Source: Prorocentrum cordatum
Taxonomy: Eukaryota; Sar; Dinophyceae; Prorocentrales; Prorocentraceae
NCBI GenBank assembly: GCA_963575745.1
Contig: CAUYUJ010018488.1
Location: 90,001-154,000, forward strand
Length of the DNA stretch: 64,000 bases
Direction: 5' to 3'
The notes under the pieces are model-generated. The model saw only the letters and a list, made by a program, of their open reading frames with translations, made no database searches and was not told where the DNA came from. Numbering within the stretch: position 1 is the stretch's first letter; every line of letters starts with the position of its first letter. The position numbers and the translations under genes were made by a program. Below are positions 30,707 through 41,662 of the stretch, piece after piece.

Positions 30707-31209
30707 GGAACGGGGAGGGGCGCTGGCGGGATGTCCCAAACTACGCTGGCCTGCCCGCCCCCGCGGCCCGCCGCCGCCCCCGCCCCGCCCACGTGGGCAC
30801 CTCCACCAGCCCCACTCAACCGGGGCCATGTCGCGAGCTCCGTCCGGGCCGCCGCACAACGGCTCTGAAAAACCCAACTGGCGGAGGGAAAAGACTGGGC
30901 TGGCTCCACGTGGCCCCCAAGCCCCCCGCTCGCGCTGACCACCCTTTTCCTGCAATTCCCTGTCTCCTGCGGCGGGGTCGCCTCTGCGACGAGGGCGTCC
31001 CCCCCGGCAGCCCGCATTGCTGCGCGGGGCGGCGGGGGAGCCGCGCTCTGGACCGAGGCAGCAGGCGCGTTTCCCCGCGCGGGGGGCAGAGCCCGTGTTG
31101 CGTGGCGGCGGCCCTCCCCGCACCGCACCTTCGAACCTCGGAGACGCGCTGGCCCAGGTCGTAATTGACCGTGCCAGCCGAAGCCACGTCACTAAAACGG
31201 GCGGGCAAC
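30707..31209. other. No gene seen
   Basis: GC-rich, no recognisable coding. Confidence 0.4.
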
Positions 31210-32222
31210 AAAAATTAGCCTGGCGAAAGACCCAACCATGAGCAATTGTTAATACCGCAATTGTGGGCATCATCTTCGGCGGAGCTCCCTATGGGGCCAC
31301 GAATCGTGTGAGGGGTGCGCCAAAATTGGGCGGGGCCGCCATGTGGACCCTGCCACTGGGGCCTTCGGTGGAGCTCCCTATGGGGCCACGAGCCGTGTGA
31401 GGGGTGCGCCACAATGGGGCGGGGCCGCCATGCGGACCCTGCCACTGGGGCCTTCGGTGGAGCTCCCTATGGGGCCACGAACCGTGTGAGGGGTGCGCCA
31501 AAATGCGGGGCCGCCATGCGGACCCTGCCACTGGGGCCTTCGGTGGAGCTCCCTATGGGGCCACGAACCGTGTGAGGGGCGGCCAAAATGCGGGGCCGCC
31601 ATGCGGACCCTGCCACTGGGGCCTTCGGTGGAGCTCCCTATGGGGCCACGAACCGTGTGAGGGGTGCGCCAAAATGCGGGGCCGCCATGCGGACCCTGCC
31701 ACTGGGGCCTTCGGTGGAGCTCCCTATGGGGCCACGAACCGTGTGAGGGGTGCGCCAAAATGCGGGGCCGCCATGCGGACCCTGCCACTGGGGCCTTCGG
31801 TGGAGCTCCCTATGGGGCCACGAACCGTGTGAGGGGTGCGCCAAAATGCGGGGCCGCCATGCGGACCCTGCCACTGGGGCCTTCGGTGGAGCTCCTATGG
31901 GGCCACGAACCGTGTGATGCGGGCGGGGCCGCCATGCGGACCCTGCTACTGGGGCCTTCGGTGGAGCTCCCTATGGGGCCACGAACCGTGTGAGGGGTGC
32001 GCCAAAATGCGGGGCCGCCACGCGGACCCTGTCACTGGGGCCTTCGGTGGAGCTCCCTATGGGGCCACGGAACGCGTGAGGGATGTGCCGAAACAGAGAC
32101 ATGCGAAGGGCAGAGGCAAGGGGGAGGGAGGAGGGAGGGGGCAGCGGGAGGAAGGAGGAGGAACGCGGGGCACCGTCTCTTCAAAACGAGGACCCAACAC
32201 CACAGGATGGTTGGGAAAAAAA
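31210..32222. repeat. Dispersed unit with about 87-bp tandem repeats, copy 2 (10 units)
   Basis: The left edge is TTAGCCTGGCGAAAGACCCA. Ten units start with CTTCGGTGGAGCTCCCTATG at about 31274, 31361, 31451, 31537, 31621, 31706, 31793, 31879, 31954 and 32040. The inner part of each has GGGGCCGCCATGCGGACCCT. The 31879 unit is about 10 bp shorter. The right edge is CTTCAAAACGAGGACCCAAC with ACACCACAGGATGG. The middle units are nearly identical, pointing to recent expansion. Copy 1 at 1586-1990 has three older, more diverged units between the same edges. Confidence 0.92.
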
Positions 32223-33132
32223 TAAGTCCCAAACCCAAGTCTGCGGATGGGAGCTGGAGTGGGGATCGGCGCCACATGGCCCCCAAACCCGGGCCAGAGG
32301 GGATCAGCCAGGGGATTGGGAGGCCCCCATTCGCGGCCGATCCCCCCCGACAGCCACCCCGAGAGCCATCGCCTTGGCCCCCCAGTAGCCCGCAAACATC
32401 CAGCGCATACGTCGGAGGGTCACAATGCTTCAGGTCCGGGCCTAAACGATCGGAGTGGACATCCGCTTCAAAATGAGAGCCTCGACCTGGTCCTCACGGG
32501 GTCCGAAAACCGAGCCAGAGGCTGGAAGCCATTGAACTGGTGGTGGGTGCACCTGGCCTTGACCGCAGAAGGCAAAAACTCGGATGCAAGCCTCCCTGGT
32601 ATCTGTTTTGTTTGTTTCTGAACTTTTTCTGAACTCTGGCAGGGCAAATATCCGGGCCACCCCTTCCCTCCCTCCCTGCCCTCCCTGGTATCCACCTTGA
32701 AGGAAACAACCTCAAGTCCAGTGACACTTGTCCTGACTGTTCGCCCTCTCGCGTCTTACGAGGTGCAATCATGGCGGCAGCCCGCGACAAATACTTGCTG
32801 CATAATCAAAAAAGGATGATGCACGGGATGAAAGAGCGGTCGCGGGGGGCAGGCTAAGGCGGACCGCGCGCTCAGAACATGAAGAACTTCGCGTGCAGTG
32901 CTGGCGGCCTCAGGCTCACAGAAAAGGTGGTACCTGGCACGCACGGTGGCATGAACAAACATCATGGATGAAAGAGCCTGGCAGGGCGGCAACTGAGTAG
33001 TCCGCTGCAGGAAACGTTGGATCGCATGGCCAAGGAAAGCACCCCACAACGACAACACCAGCGCATGGAACACGAATAACGAACACTAGTATTCGAGGCG
33101 CGGCGGCACTGTGGCAACCATGGGTCCCAAGG
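32223..33132. other. No gene recognised
   Basis: Unique sequence. A minus-strand frame (32756-33073) reads as ordinary protein (FHALVLSLWGAFLGHAIQRF) but has no match that I know. Confidence 0.3.
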
Positions 33133-33366
33133 GTGTTGATGACATTCGTGGGCAACGAACACGCGTGCATACTGAAACATCCGTCAACTATAATGGCTGC
33201 CATACGACAACTCCGATCGGCCCAAAACAAAAACGTCGATTTTGGGGGGCGGCAAATTCTTGTTCGCAGCCCCACCTCCCACGCTGCGGAGCGCAGCCTT
33301 CTCATCGGGCAACACGTGTTTCGGGAAGACGTCACACTCGGGTTCGGGAAACTAGGGTTGGCCTGA
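33133..33366 (+). other. Short coding-like frame, product unknown
   Basis: The + strand reads MLMTFVGNEHACILKHPSTI and QNKNVDFGGRQILVRSPT, then HAAERSLLIGQHVF. Composition and the GGRQILV-type strand resemble RNA-binding folds of retroelement ORF1 proteins, but this is only an impression. Confidence 0.25.
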
Positions 33367-33852
33367 CGGGGGCAGTCAGGGAAATGACGAGACCCAGCTT
33401 GGACTTTGACGCGAACTCCCGCTGCAAACGTCCCACGAAAACTGCACCGTCAAAACTCAGGACGGGCTCGCCCCAGAAAGCGTCGCCAAACCCAAGCTCC
33501 GGCGAACTCGAGTCTTACAGTTCCCCGAATGCTCTCGACCTGCGTATCCTGAAATATGCTCAAGACCGCATCCAGACGTGATATGTCGTGCCCAAGACGA
33601 CCCGAGGGACCCCACGGACTCTTACCATGGCATCCGCCGATGTGCTTTGTTCACTCCGCGGCCACAGGGAGGTTCCCGACCCCTTCCCCGCGGGTGGCCC
33701 ATCGCTCTGGATCGATGCTTGGTATCCCCTGGGCCCGAAAAATCGCCGCCCGAATGCCGAAATCTGGGAAGACTCGCCGGTTGAAGAAGTCGAGTCGTGC
33801 GAGACCAGGGTCCAGGATGGCCTCCGTGGGACCGTCTCGCAACACTCCTGCG
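33367..33852. other. No gene seen
   Basis: Unique sequence without recognisable coding. Confidence 0.4.
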
Positions 33853-34027
33853 AGGTGGGGACTTATCCGTGTCCACAGCCTGGGAGCCGACGTCGTGGTG
33901 CCCCATCGGGCGGTGGATATGGATATATGTTGGCCCCAGAAGGGCCCGAAGATATCCATATCCACCGCTGGCCGAGGTCCCCGAAAATCGATCCTCCAGG
34001 CGGTGGTCATGTACAAAGTCCCGCCTC
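33853..34027. mobile_element. Fold-back element of about 175 bp
   Basis: GCGGTGGATATGGATAT at 33910-33926 pairs perfectly with ATATCCATATCCACCGC at 33952-33968. Weaker pairing continues outward to AGGTGGGGACTT and AAGTCCCGCCT. No coding. Confidence 0.7.
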
Positions 34028-34322
34028 CGAATTCCTGGTCAGCGGGCGCAATGAAGGTCAGACGACGGTCGAGCGACGGGAGGGACTCTCCAGAAGCAAA
34101 TAGCTTACCAGAAGATAACAAGCGGAAAGGAGCGAATGGAAAAGAACGAACCGCGCTCAGAACACGTAGTCATCCCGTCTCAGAACACGAGAACGTTTCT
34201 TTCTGTTCGGCGATGACGGGCGTCATGGGGGGGGGGCGAAGGGGGGTATGACGTAACGCCCCCCCCCCGCCGTGTGGCTCCGGCACCGCAGCCGCGCCCG
34301 CGCGCGCGACGCGACGAGCGAC

Positions 34323-34326
34323 GAGA

Positions 34327-34372
<46 letters not shown>
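34323..34372. repeat. (CGA)n tract within TIR element 1
   Basis: About 15 ACG units, giving Thr, Arg or Asp repeats. A GTC tract occupies the same position in the related element at 41484. Confidence 0.95.
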
Positions 34373-34374
<2 letters not shown>

Positions 34375-34395
34375 AGCAGCATGTAGGTGGCGATA

Positions 34396-34710
34396 TGCCC
34401 CACTGCGCCTGTGTACGCCGCAACGCTCGCGTGCAACACAGCGCGCGCGCGCGCGTATACCACAGCGCCTGCGTACACCGCAACAGCCGTGTGCAACGCA
34501 GCGCCTGTGTACACCACAATGCTTGCGTACACTACAGCGCCGGTGTACATGTGTTCACCGCAGCTACCATGTGCAACGCAGCGCCTGTGTACACCAGAGT
34601 GCTCGCGTGCACCGCAGAGCCTGTGCACGCCACTGCGCGTGTCTACACCACAACATCCGCGTGCAACGCAGCGCTGGCGTACACCACAATGCATGCGTGC
34701 ATAAGGCAGG
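34396..34710 (+). repeat. 18-bp minisatellite, forward array
   Basis: Degenerate units such as GCCTGTGTACACCACAATGC with alternation of CACA and GCAAC. Every frame is open and gives a six-residue peptide period (for example VYTTAP), a result of 18 being divisible by three. Confidence 0.85.
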
Positions 34711-34804
34711 TAGAAGGGGCATGTACGTGAGGATTTGCTGCGGACAACTAGACGTCACGCCAGGAAAGTGCTGATAATCGAATGCGACGTTCTTCCTTCC
34801 TCCC

Positions 34805-34915
34805 TCCTACTCAACCTCCACCACCTCCTCCTCCTCCTCCTCCTACTCCTCCTCTTTCTCCTCCTCCCCCTCCTCCTCCTCATCCTCATCCTCCTCTTCT
34901 CCCTCCTCCTCCTTA
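34805..34915. repeat. (CCT)n tract in the centre of TIR element 1
   Basis: CCT units with CAT and CTT variants. Confidence 0.9.
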
Positions 34916-35195
34916 CTCCCTGTCGTGCGGGTTGGCGCTACAGCGCACGTGCGCATTTCAGCGCGCACCGCATAATGGTCTATTGAATCGGTCCACTTAG
35001 TTCTCGGACGGGCAATTTACCTGGAGTCTCCTGGACGCAGATGGGAGGAGTTAGGGTGATGCGGGCGAACTCGGGAGGACTCGTAGATTCAAGCGGCGCT
35101 CCGTTGTCCATAAGGATTAGTTTCAACTGTTTTCAGTGGAGTCCACAAGCGCTCCATTTTGTCATACGGATGTGTTCCAACATTCTATACAACAA

Positions 35196-35480
35196 TGGTG
35201 TTGTGTTGCACACGGTTGCGCACAGGCGCCGTGGTGCACAAAGGCACTGCAATGCACGCCGGCATTGTGGTGTCTAGTGGTGCTGTGTCGCACACGGCTG
35301 ACGTGGTGTACGCAAGGCAAGCGCTGTGGTGTGCACAAGAGCTGTTGTGGCCGCAGGCACGGTGGCACAAAACTGACGTTGTGTTGCACGCGGCTGCTGT
35401 GGTGTACATAGGCGGCGTGGTGTACACAGGCGCTGTGGTGCACGCAGGCACTGTGGTGTACACAGGCGTTGTGGTGCAAA
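35196..35480 (-). repeat. 18-bp minisatellite, inverted array
   Basis: Units such as GGCGCTGTGGTGCACGCA, the reverse complement of the array at 34396-34710. The two arrays could pair as a long imperfect stem. Confidence 0.85.
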
Positions 35481-35616
35481 TCGCCACCTACATGCTGGCG
35501 CTACCCGTCCTCCGTCATTCCTAGGCATTCCCATACGCCGCCGGCGCGAGACGTGACGTCATCGACCCCCTCCACCGCCCCCCTAGGTCATTGCCGTCAC
35601 CGGCCCGGAATAAAAA

Positions 35617-35873
35617 AACAGGCTTCAGCCGCGTCCGCGCGCACGACGACTATGAGCGACGAGCGACAAGCCACTGGCGACGACGACAACGACGACGACG
35701 ACGACGACTGCGGACCAGACTCCTATTCGGATTCCTACGCGGACACCTACGCTGATCCCAATGCGCACGGCGGAAGTGCCCGGAGCACCCTGGGGGGGGG
35801 AGCGTTACGTCATAGGGGGGGGAGCGGGGGCCATGACGCCCGTCATGCCCCAAGCAATCAAGAGACGGTCTCC
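35617..35873. mobile_element. Second, partial TIR element joined to element 1
   Basis: A CGA tract near 35673-35712 repeats the internal order of element 1. The right end has GCGCACGGCGGAAGTGCCC, a G-run, GCGTTACGTCATAGG and CATGACGCCCGTCATG. The GCGCACGGCGG/AGTGCCC part matches the small element at 58575-58772. Probably one family member inserted in or next to another. Confidence 0.6.
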
Positions 35874-36135
35874 ATGTAGCGGCAAGGACACTTTGATCGG
35901 GGAAATCAAAAATTACCGACGCCGCTACTGCCTGGACCTCTCCTGGGGTGCATTCTGACCAGGATCTCGAAGCGAATCCAGCGGTCGTGACGAGAGCCTC
36001 CCGGGAGGCCCACCAAGGGGAAGAAAGGGGGAAGCGCAGCGGTGTCTCTACCGTGTCCTCCTCTTGAGTGATGTGGTCGGCTCTTCCAGAGGTGGCGCCT
36101 CAGTTGAGCAGGGACCGACCGTCCCGGCACTCCTA
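35874..36135. other. No gene seen
   Basis: Unique sequence. Confidence 0.4.
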
Positions 36136-36149
36136 TGGTCCTACCACGA

Positions 36150-36292
36150 CATGTTCTTAGAATACAAACGTGTCCCAATAACAAACACAACGTTCTTAGA
36201 ACATCAGCCCGATGTGTTAGAACAACACAATCTCAGTCAGAAATGTTCTAAGAACATTTCGTGGAAACCACAGAAGGTTCTTAGAACATTGT
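36150..36292. repeat. Cluster of five TTCTTAGAA palindromes
   Basis: ATGTTCTTAGAAT, CGTTCTTAGAACAT, TGTGTTAGAACAAC, AAATGTTCTAAGAACATTT and GGTTCTTAGAACATTG occur at about 36151, 36191, 36213, 36241 and 36276. The shared core is a near-perfect palindrome. Function unknown; could be a protein-binding cluster or a decayed short tandem repeat. Confidence 0.6.
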
Positions 36293-37555
36293 TTGGTAGG
36301 CCTATAGGCGAGCCAGGACGCTTCGCCACTGCTTGACACTACGGTGAGGGCCTTGGGAAAGGAATCCTTTGACAGTGGATCCAGGGTCTGGAAGCTGCTG
36401 GAACTCGGACTGAGGCTTGGCCATGGATATCACCGCCGCCCTCGTCGGGTAAGGAATCCTCCAGGGGCTGAAGCCCCCTGGTCACATTCCTGGACCCCCC
36501 GCCGTTGCCACAACTATGCCTCCACGAGGCCCCAAGACCACTCCAAGGCGGCTCCAAGCGACCAAGGAGCTCCGCAAGACGGCCTCCAGGAAGCCAAGGT
36601 GCTTCCAAAACCTTTGGGAAAACCGGCGACGTTGTCCTTCCTCGCCTTTTCGCTTCCGATGAGCTCTTCGAGGCCTGAGAAGTGGCTCCAAGAGGGCCGC
36701 CCAAGAGGGCCCCAAGAGGGGCCGAAGATGGCCTCGCGACTGCCACAAGAGCGCATAGGAGCGCCTCCAGAGGGCGCACCTTCTTGCTGCAACGCCCCTG
36801 AGATCGCGGTCACCCTGAAAGTACGCACGCGTCTGTGCACATGCCAAAGCCCACTACAGAAAGCTGCAACCTGCCGTCCAGATCCGAACTGCACCTGCTC
36901 CCTCCGCTGCCTATCTTCACACGTTTCTGGATGCGCGTGGCGGACGATGCGACCGACTCACCTACGTACGCGCATAAAGCATGCCGAAGCGTGAGCTTCG
37001 CGCGTCTACTTCCCATCCTCTCACCGGCTTCGCTTTTCTCACGTTCGACTCCCCTCCTCCCCGTCCCATCCACGACTCCCGCACCCACTTCGTCAGCACT
37101 TCTCACCCTGGGCCGAATCAACGTTGCAAATAGACGCCGGTAGACCCTCCTTAAGTCCTCTATCTTCTATCGGCCTTCTGTTTCAACCTTCCTTCAGCAT
37201 CGGTGTTCTTCCATGTGCATCCTGAATATTGACCTGTCGTCTAGAATTACACTCAACTCCCTCTAACCAACGGTCAGACTCCTGTCACTTTCCAGCCGCT
37301 CACCATCGCAATGCGAATCCGTCCAAAATCAATCGCCTGTGGGGCCATCTGGGTCTGTTGAACCGGTAATGAGCGGAACATCGTCTTACCATTCGCCTGG
37401 GTCCCCAAAGAACACTAACAACAAATGGTGATGCATGCAGAATTATGACGTCAACTAGCCGCTGAGCTCCCGAGATGTTGCAAGATATCGAAACAACACA
37501 ACACTTCCCCAAACAGTGCTTGCACTCAGGGATTCCGCATTGTTTGTCATAAAGA
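36293..37555. other. No gene recognised
   Basis: From 36340 to 36790 the sequence is rich in GGCTCCAAG, GAGGCCCCAAGA and similar words, a loose repeat style seen again near 57830-57960. From 36800 to 37555 it is unique and less GC-rich. No convincing coding. Confidence 0.4.
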
Positions 37556-37792
37556 ACTTGGCCTGAATGGCGGTCGGGCGGCTCCGTGGTCGCCGTCGCC
37601 GCCCCGTCACCGCCTCGTCACCGCCCCGTCGCCGCACGTCGCCGAAGCCCTGCGCGGCGGTCTGGCGGCTCCCTGATCGCCGTCGAGGCCTCGTCGCCGC
37701 CCGCTGCGTGGACCTTCCCGACGTGCTGGCGCTCCGTGGTCGCCGTCGCCGCCTCGTCGCCGCCCCGTCGCCGCCTAGATTCTCCTTTCTTC
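37556..37792. repeat. GTCGCC-rich degenerate repeat
   Basis: GGCGGCTCCGTGGTCGCCGT, GGCGGCTCCCTGATCGCCGT and GCTCCGTGGTCGCCGTCGCC occur at about 37571, 37664 and 37729, each followed by CGCCTCGTCGCCGCC-like sequence. Confidence 0.65.
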
Positions 37793-37959
37793 GAAAACAT
37801 TACGACTCAACCCCACTGGACTTGACGGGCAACCTTTTTCGTACCGTTTTTTTCCCAACCTTCCCTTGGTTGGAACAGAGCAGTGGGGTCTCCACCTCCT
37901 CCACGCCCCCCCCCCTCTCTCGGCTCTCTCCTCTCGCATCCCCCTTGGGGGCCGCGCAG

Positions 37960-38370
37960 TGTGAAACTGTCGCCACTTTCGACGGCCGCTGGGGGAGCCA
38001 GCACAGTGGGGCCACACGCAGATCCAAACGGGACCTCCTCGCCATCCCTGGGAGGCTGCGAAGTGTGAAACGGTCGCCACTTTCGAGGGCTGGTGGGGTA
38101 GCCAGCGCAGTGGGGCCACACGCAGATCCACACGGGACGTCGCCATCCCGTGTGGGGTTGCAAAGTGTAAAGCTGTCGCCATTGTCGAAAGCTGCCGGAG
38201 ACCAGCGCAGTGGGGCCACACGCAGATCCAACAGGGACATCGCCATCCCTGGGGGGCTACTAAGTGTAGACTGTCGCCACTTTCGACGGCCGCTGGGGGA
38301 GCCCGAACAGCGGGGTGCCACGCAGATCCAAACGGGACCTCCTCGCCATCCCTGGGAGGCTGCAAAGTAC
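37960..38370. repeat. Tandem repeat, four units of about 100 bp
   Basis: The anchor CAGTGGGGCCACACGCAGAT lies at about 38004, 38109 and 38208, with a variant at 38308. Units also share GTCGCCACTTTCGACGGCC and CTCGCCATCCCTGGGAGGCT. Minus-strand frames give a repeating peptide and are not called. Confidence 0.85.
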
Positions 38371-38493
38371 CAGCCAGCGCCAAGCACTCATCGCACTTGC
38401 TCCCGCATGGACTTTGCAAACCAAGTTGTGGGTGGGTGGGTGGGATGATTGCGCGAGCCGTGGAGTTGACAGACAACTTCAAGTTCGGCAAGT

Positions 38494-38612
38494 GTATTGC
38501 ACCACCTAGACTGCACCACAAACTATTGCACAATATCGGTTGCGCAACATAGATTGCACAACGTTGGGTGCACCACACAGATTGCTCCACATAGATTGCA
38601 CACCGTGGATTG
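38494..38612. repeat. 14-15-bp minisatellite, about eight units
   Basis: Units such as TTGCGCAACATAGAT, TGCACCACACAGAT and TGCTCCACATAGAT follow each other. Confidence 0.75.
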
Positions 38613-40065
38613 CTAGAGCCACAAACTTGTTGCTAACGCTGGCTTCGCTGGCTAGCGCGTTGCTTTTCTGTGGATTTGCCACCATGGACTGCCACCCCAC
38701 CGCCAAATTACGAAAGACTGGCAGAGCAAGAGGGAGGGAACAGGGCAGGGTGTGAGGGATGTTGTTTGAATTGCGCTTGCATCGGTGATTGTTCCTGGGT
38801 GGCGGCTCAGCCGAGACACGGACGCGGAAGGTACGATCGCATAGAGCGGCGGCAAACACGAAACGCAGTCGTACAAGGCAACGGAAGGGGGGCTAGGAGA
38901 GAGAGTCAGAGAGAAGGAGCGGGGGAGACGGAAGGAGAGAGGTAAGCAGGGAGGGGGCGGTGGGGAATGGGGACTGGGACCGCCCCTGAAAGGCTGCGAG
39001 GTAGCAGAGCGGACATCCGAGAGTTTCCGCTTCCGAGCTGGAGCGCCGATCCAACCCCCGGACTGCGTGAAGCATGCTCACGTACTCCTCCTCTCCTCCT
39101 CCTCCTCCTCCTCCTCCCAATCCCCGCTCATCCTCTTCCTCATTCCCTCCCCTTCACCTCCTTCCCCCGCCCTCTTGGTGCGCCTCTCCTCGGCCCATCC
39201 TCCTGGAAGGATTTGGGTCAGGCGGCTAGGGGTGGGGGTGATTGGAGCGCTAGGGGTCCAGTCGAAGGAAAGGTAGACCCCTAGACCCTGAGAACCAGGG
39301 TAGCAAACGGGCTGGGTGCGATGGAGCTGCGCCGGCATCGGCCGACGATGCTTGCACGGCTTGGATGTACCCCGAAGCGAAAAGTTCCTTGAGCTCAGAC
39401 AGGAGCTAGCAAGGCGGCAGGCCAGCAACACGAGCCATGGCCCCTCCCTCCCCCGCCGCGCGCACCCGCGCAACTTCGGAACATGCTGCCCCCCTGGGTG
39501 AAGTGGAACTGTCCTGAACCCGTCTGGGGACACCCCGCCCCTCTCCCACTCCTCCCCTCCCCCCTTCCTCCCCGCCCTCTGAGTGCGGGGTGCGGCGGAT
39601 CCGCGACGGCATCGGCAGCGCCCCAAAAGAAACACAACGCCCTCGCCATCCCTCGTTCCCTCACCCCCTCCTGACGCATCCTTCTCCCGCGTGTCCTCCT
39701 GCCCCCCCCCCTCTTCTCCCTCCTGTCCTCACTAGCTCTGCTCCTCCCCACCTCCCCACCTCCCCACCTCCCTTTCCTCCCCCTCCTCCTCCTGCTCCTC
39801 CTGCGCCGCCTCCTCCTCCCCTCCGCCCCGCTCCTCCGAGACGTGACCCTCCCGTTTCCACTGATCGTGTCCACCGGTGCCGCCGATGTTACCGCGTTTT
39901 TCTTCCCGCACACCTGGCTTCAACCATCGATGTGTGATGTGTGCCGTTTCGACCGGCGCGTGCCCAGCTCGTCGAGCGCGATGCTCCCGCTGCGGCCTCG
40001 GCCACCTTTCAGGATCGGCGCCCTGCCCATGGCGTTCAGACCTGCCTCTGGTCATCGCTCGGACG
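38613..40065. other. No gene recognised
   Basis: Mixed sequence with short CCT tracts at about 39085-39120 and 39775-39835. No convincing protein. Confidence 0.4.
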
Positions 40066-40182
40066 TCCATTTCCTGTGTTTTTGTTCGGTTTCGTGCGTG
40101 GCTTTTTCGCGAAATGATCAAGGATGCTCCTCGATGGTCCTCGCCGAAGGAAAAATGCGCACGTCCGAGCGATGCCAAGGCC
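40066..40182. repeat. Dispersed 115-bp repeat, copy 2
   Basis: GGTTTCGTGCGTGGC, GATGCTCCTCGATGGTCCTC and CGAAGGAAAAATGCGCACG correspond to 5899-6015. It is followed by TCGACCACCCTCGCTTCC, also found near 8152. Confidence 0.7.
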
Positions 40183-40584
40183 TCACTTTCGACCACCCTC
40201 GCTTCCGCACGGGAGCCAAACCATACCAAGCCGCCCGCGGAGGTGGCCCGCAGAGGTCAGGCTGCTCGACTTAAGGCGTGCGGCACGACTCGTCTTCGCA
40301 CGGAACAGAAGGCGGGGCAGGCACCTCGTCCTCTGAGGAATGGCGCTCTCGCCCCGCGCCTCTGGATCGGATTCCCTCCTCGTCGTGGAGGGCCCGAGCC
40401 GCGGTCTCCCTCCCCCGACCCCCGCCCCCCGTCATCCTGCTCTTCCCCTTCCTGTCTGCTGCTGCCGCCGGTCCTCGTCGCCTTCCTGTCCTCCCCCCCA
40501 TTCCCCCTGCCCGTGATCCTGGTCTTACGCCATCGAGGGAGGGTTTACTGCAACATCGATGGTGCGTCTTGTGCACTGGTCCCC
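40183..40584. other. No gene seen
   Basis: GC-rich, no recognisable coding. Confidence 0.4.
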
Positions 40585-40905
40585 CTGCTCCGAGTCCCTC
40601 TCCCTCCTTCCCTCCTCCCTCCTCCCCCTGTCCCCTTCTCCTCCCCTCCGTCCCTTCCTCCTCACCCGCTCATCCCCTCTCCCCCTTCCCACCTCTCCTA
40701 CTTCACCCTCCCTACAACCTCCTCCCTCTACTCCCCTTCCCCCTTCCCTCTTCCCTCTTCCCTCTTCCCCCTTCCCCCTTCCCCCTTCCTCCTCCTCCTC
40801 CTCCTCCTCCTCCTCCTCCTCCTCCTCCTCCTGCTCCTCCTCCTCCTCCTCCTCCTCCTCCTCCTCCTCCTCCTCCTCCTCCTCCTCCTCCTCTCCCTCC
40901 TCTCG
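40585..40905. repeat. CT-rich region ending in a (CCT)n tract
   Basis: CCCTCCT and CCCCTT words, then nearly pure CCT from about 40785 to 40895. Confidence 0.9.
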
Positions 40906-41084
40906 CCCCTCCCGAGCTCGCCAGGCGCCCTAGACTAGCCCGCAGGCACTCAGGCGCCTGCGTTTGCTCTCGAGGCCTGCGGGTCCCCGCGCGGCGATGA
41001 GGAGGACGAGGACGAGGAGGAGGAGGAGGAGGCCCCTCGTGTCGGCCCCCAGCGTCGTCTCCCCCAAACTGAGGGGGCTCAGGG

Positions 41085-41185
41085 ACACACACACACACAC
41101 AAACGCACACACGCATACATATATATATATATACACATACACATATATATATGACTATATATACATAGATGTACACACACACAAA
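41085..41185. repeat. CA and TA microsatellites
   Basis: CACACA followed by TATATA and ACATA runs. Confidence 0.9.
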
Positions 41186-41483
41186 TCCCAAGATCCCTGA
41201 ATTGTCTGATATGTTCTGGGTTTGGTCGTCCCCCCATTTCCCATAGTTCATATCTTCCAAGGAATCGACTGTTAAGTGTGTCCGTATGTTTTTCTCCCCC
41301 TCCTGACCAACCCCTCGTCGTCGCGCTCGTCGGCCCCCCCCAAGGGCCTGACCGAGCCGTTTTACCGAATGCCCCCGCCCCACCCACCTCGATGGTGAGG
41401 GCGGAGCGGGGAGGGGGACGGCTGCACCTCACGGAACACAGAGGCCGCCAGCTTCGAGACTTCGAGGAGGGAGGGAGAGCATA
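41186..41483. other. No gene seen
   Basis: Unique sequence of about 300 bp. Confidence 0.4.
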
Positions 41484-41629
41484 GAGCTTGTTTTTTTATG
41501 GGGGGGGGTAGCGCCCGTTACGGGGGGGGGGGGTGTCCGGCCCCCAGTTGGGGATAACGGTAACGCGCGGCGGGGCCCTCGCACGGGCCCTGGTACTTAT
41601 TACCAGCACAACTGTCGGAACGGTAGGCT

Positions 41630-41662
<33 letters not shown>

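Larger units (their letters stand above)
34188..35622. mobile_element. Large TIR element 1 with inverted 18-bp minisatellites
   Basis: The left end contains TTCGGCGATGACGGGCGTCA, a G-run and GGGGTATGACGTAACGCC. The right end, read on the minus strand, has GCCTGTTTTTTTATTCC, GGTGACGGCAATGACC and TCGATGACGTCACG. Inside, AGCATGTAGGTGGCGATATG (34379-34398) is mirrored by ATCGCCACCTACATGCTGG (35480-35498). Next to these lie arrays of an 18-bp unit near GTACACCACAGCGCCTGC, forward at 34396-34710 and reversed at 35196-35480. The centre holds a CCT tract and unique DNA. No transposase is seen, so it is non-autonomous. Confidence 0.7.

Noticed and set aside
31274-32040. A CRISPR-like array of regular repeats
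   Set aside because: Units of about 87 bp are contiguous with no unique spacers, and the genome is eukaryotic. It is a tandem repeat.
34396-35480. Repeat proteins encoded by the 18-bp units
   Set aside because: All six frames are open because 18 is a multiple of three; no start context or domain favours one of them.
41516-41560. A telomere or G-quadruplex end structure in the G-runs
   Set aside because: The G-runs are parts of the terminal inverted repeats of an element; no TTTAGGG-type repeat is present in the window.
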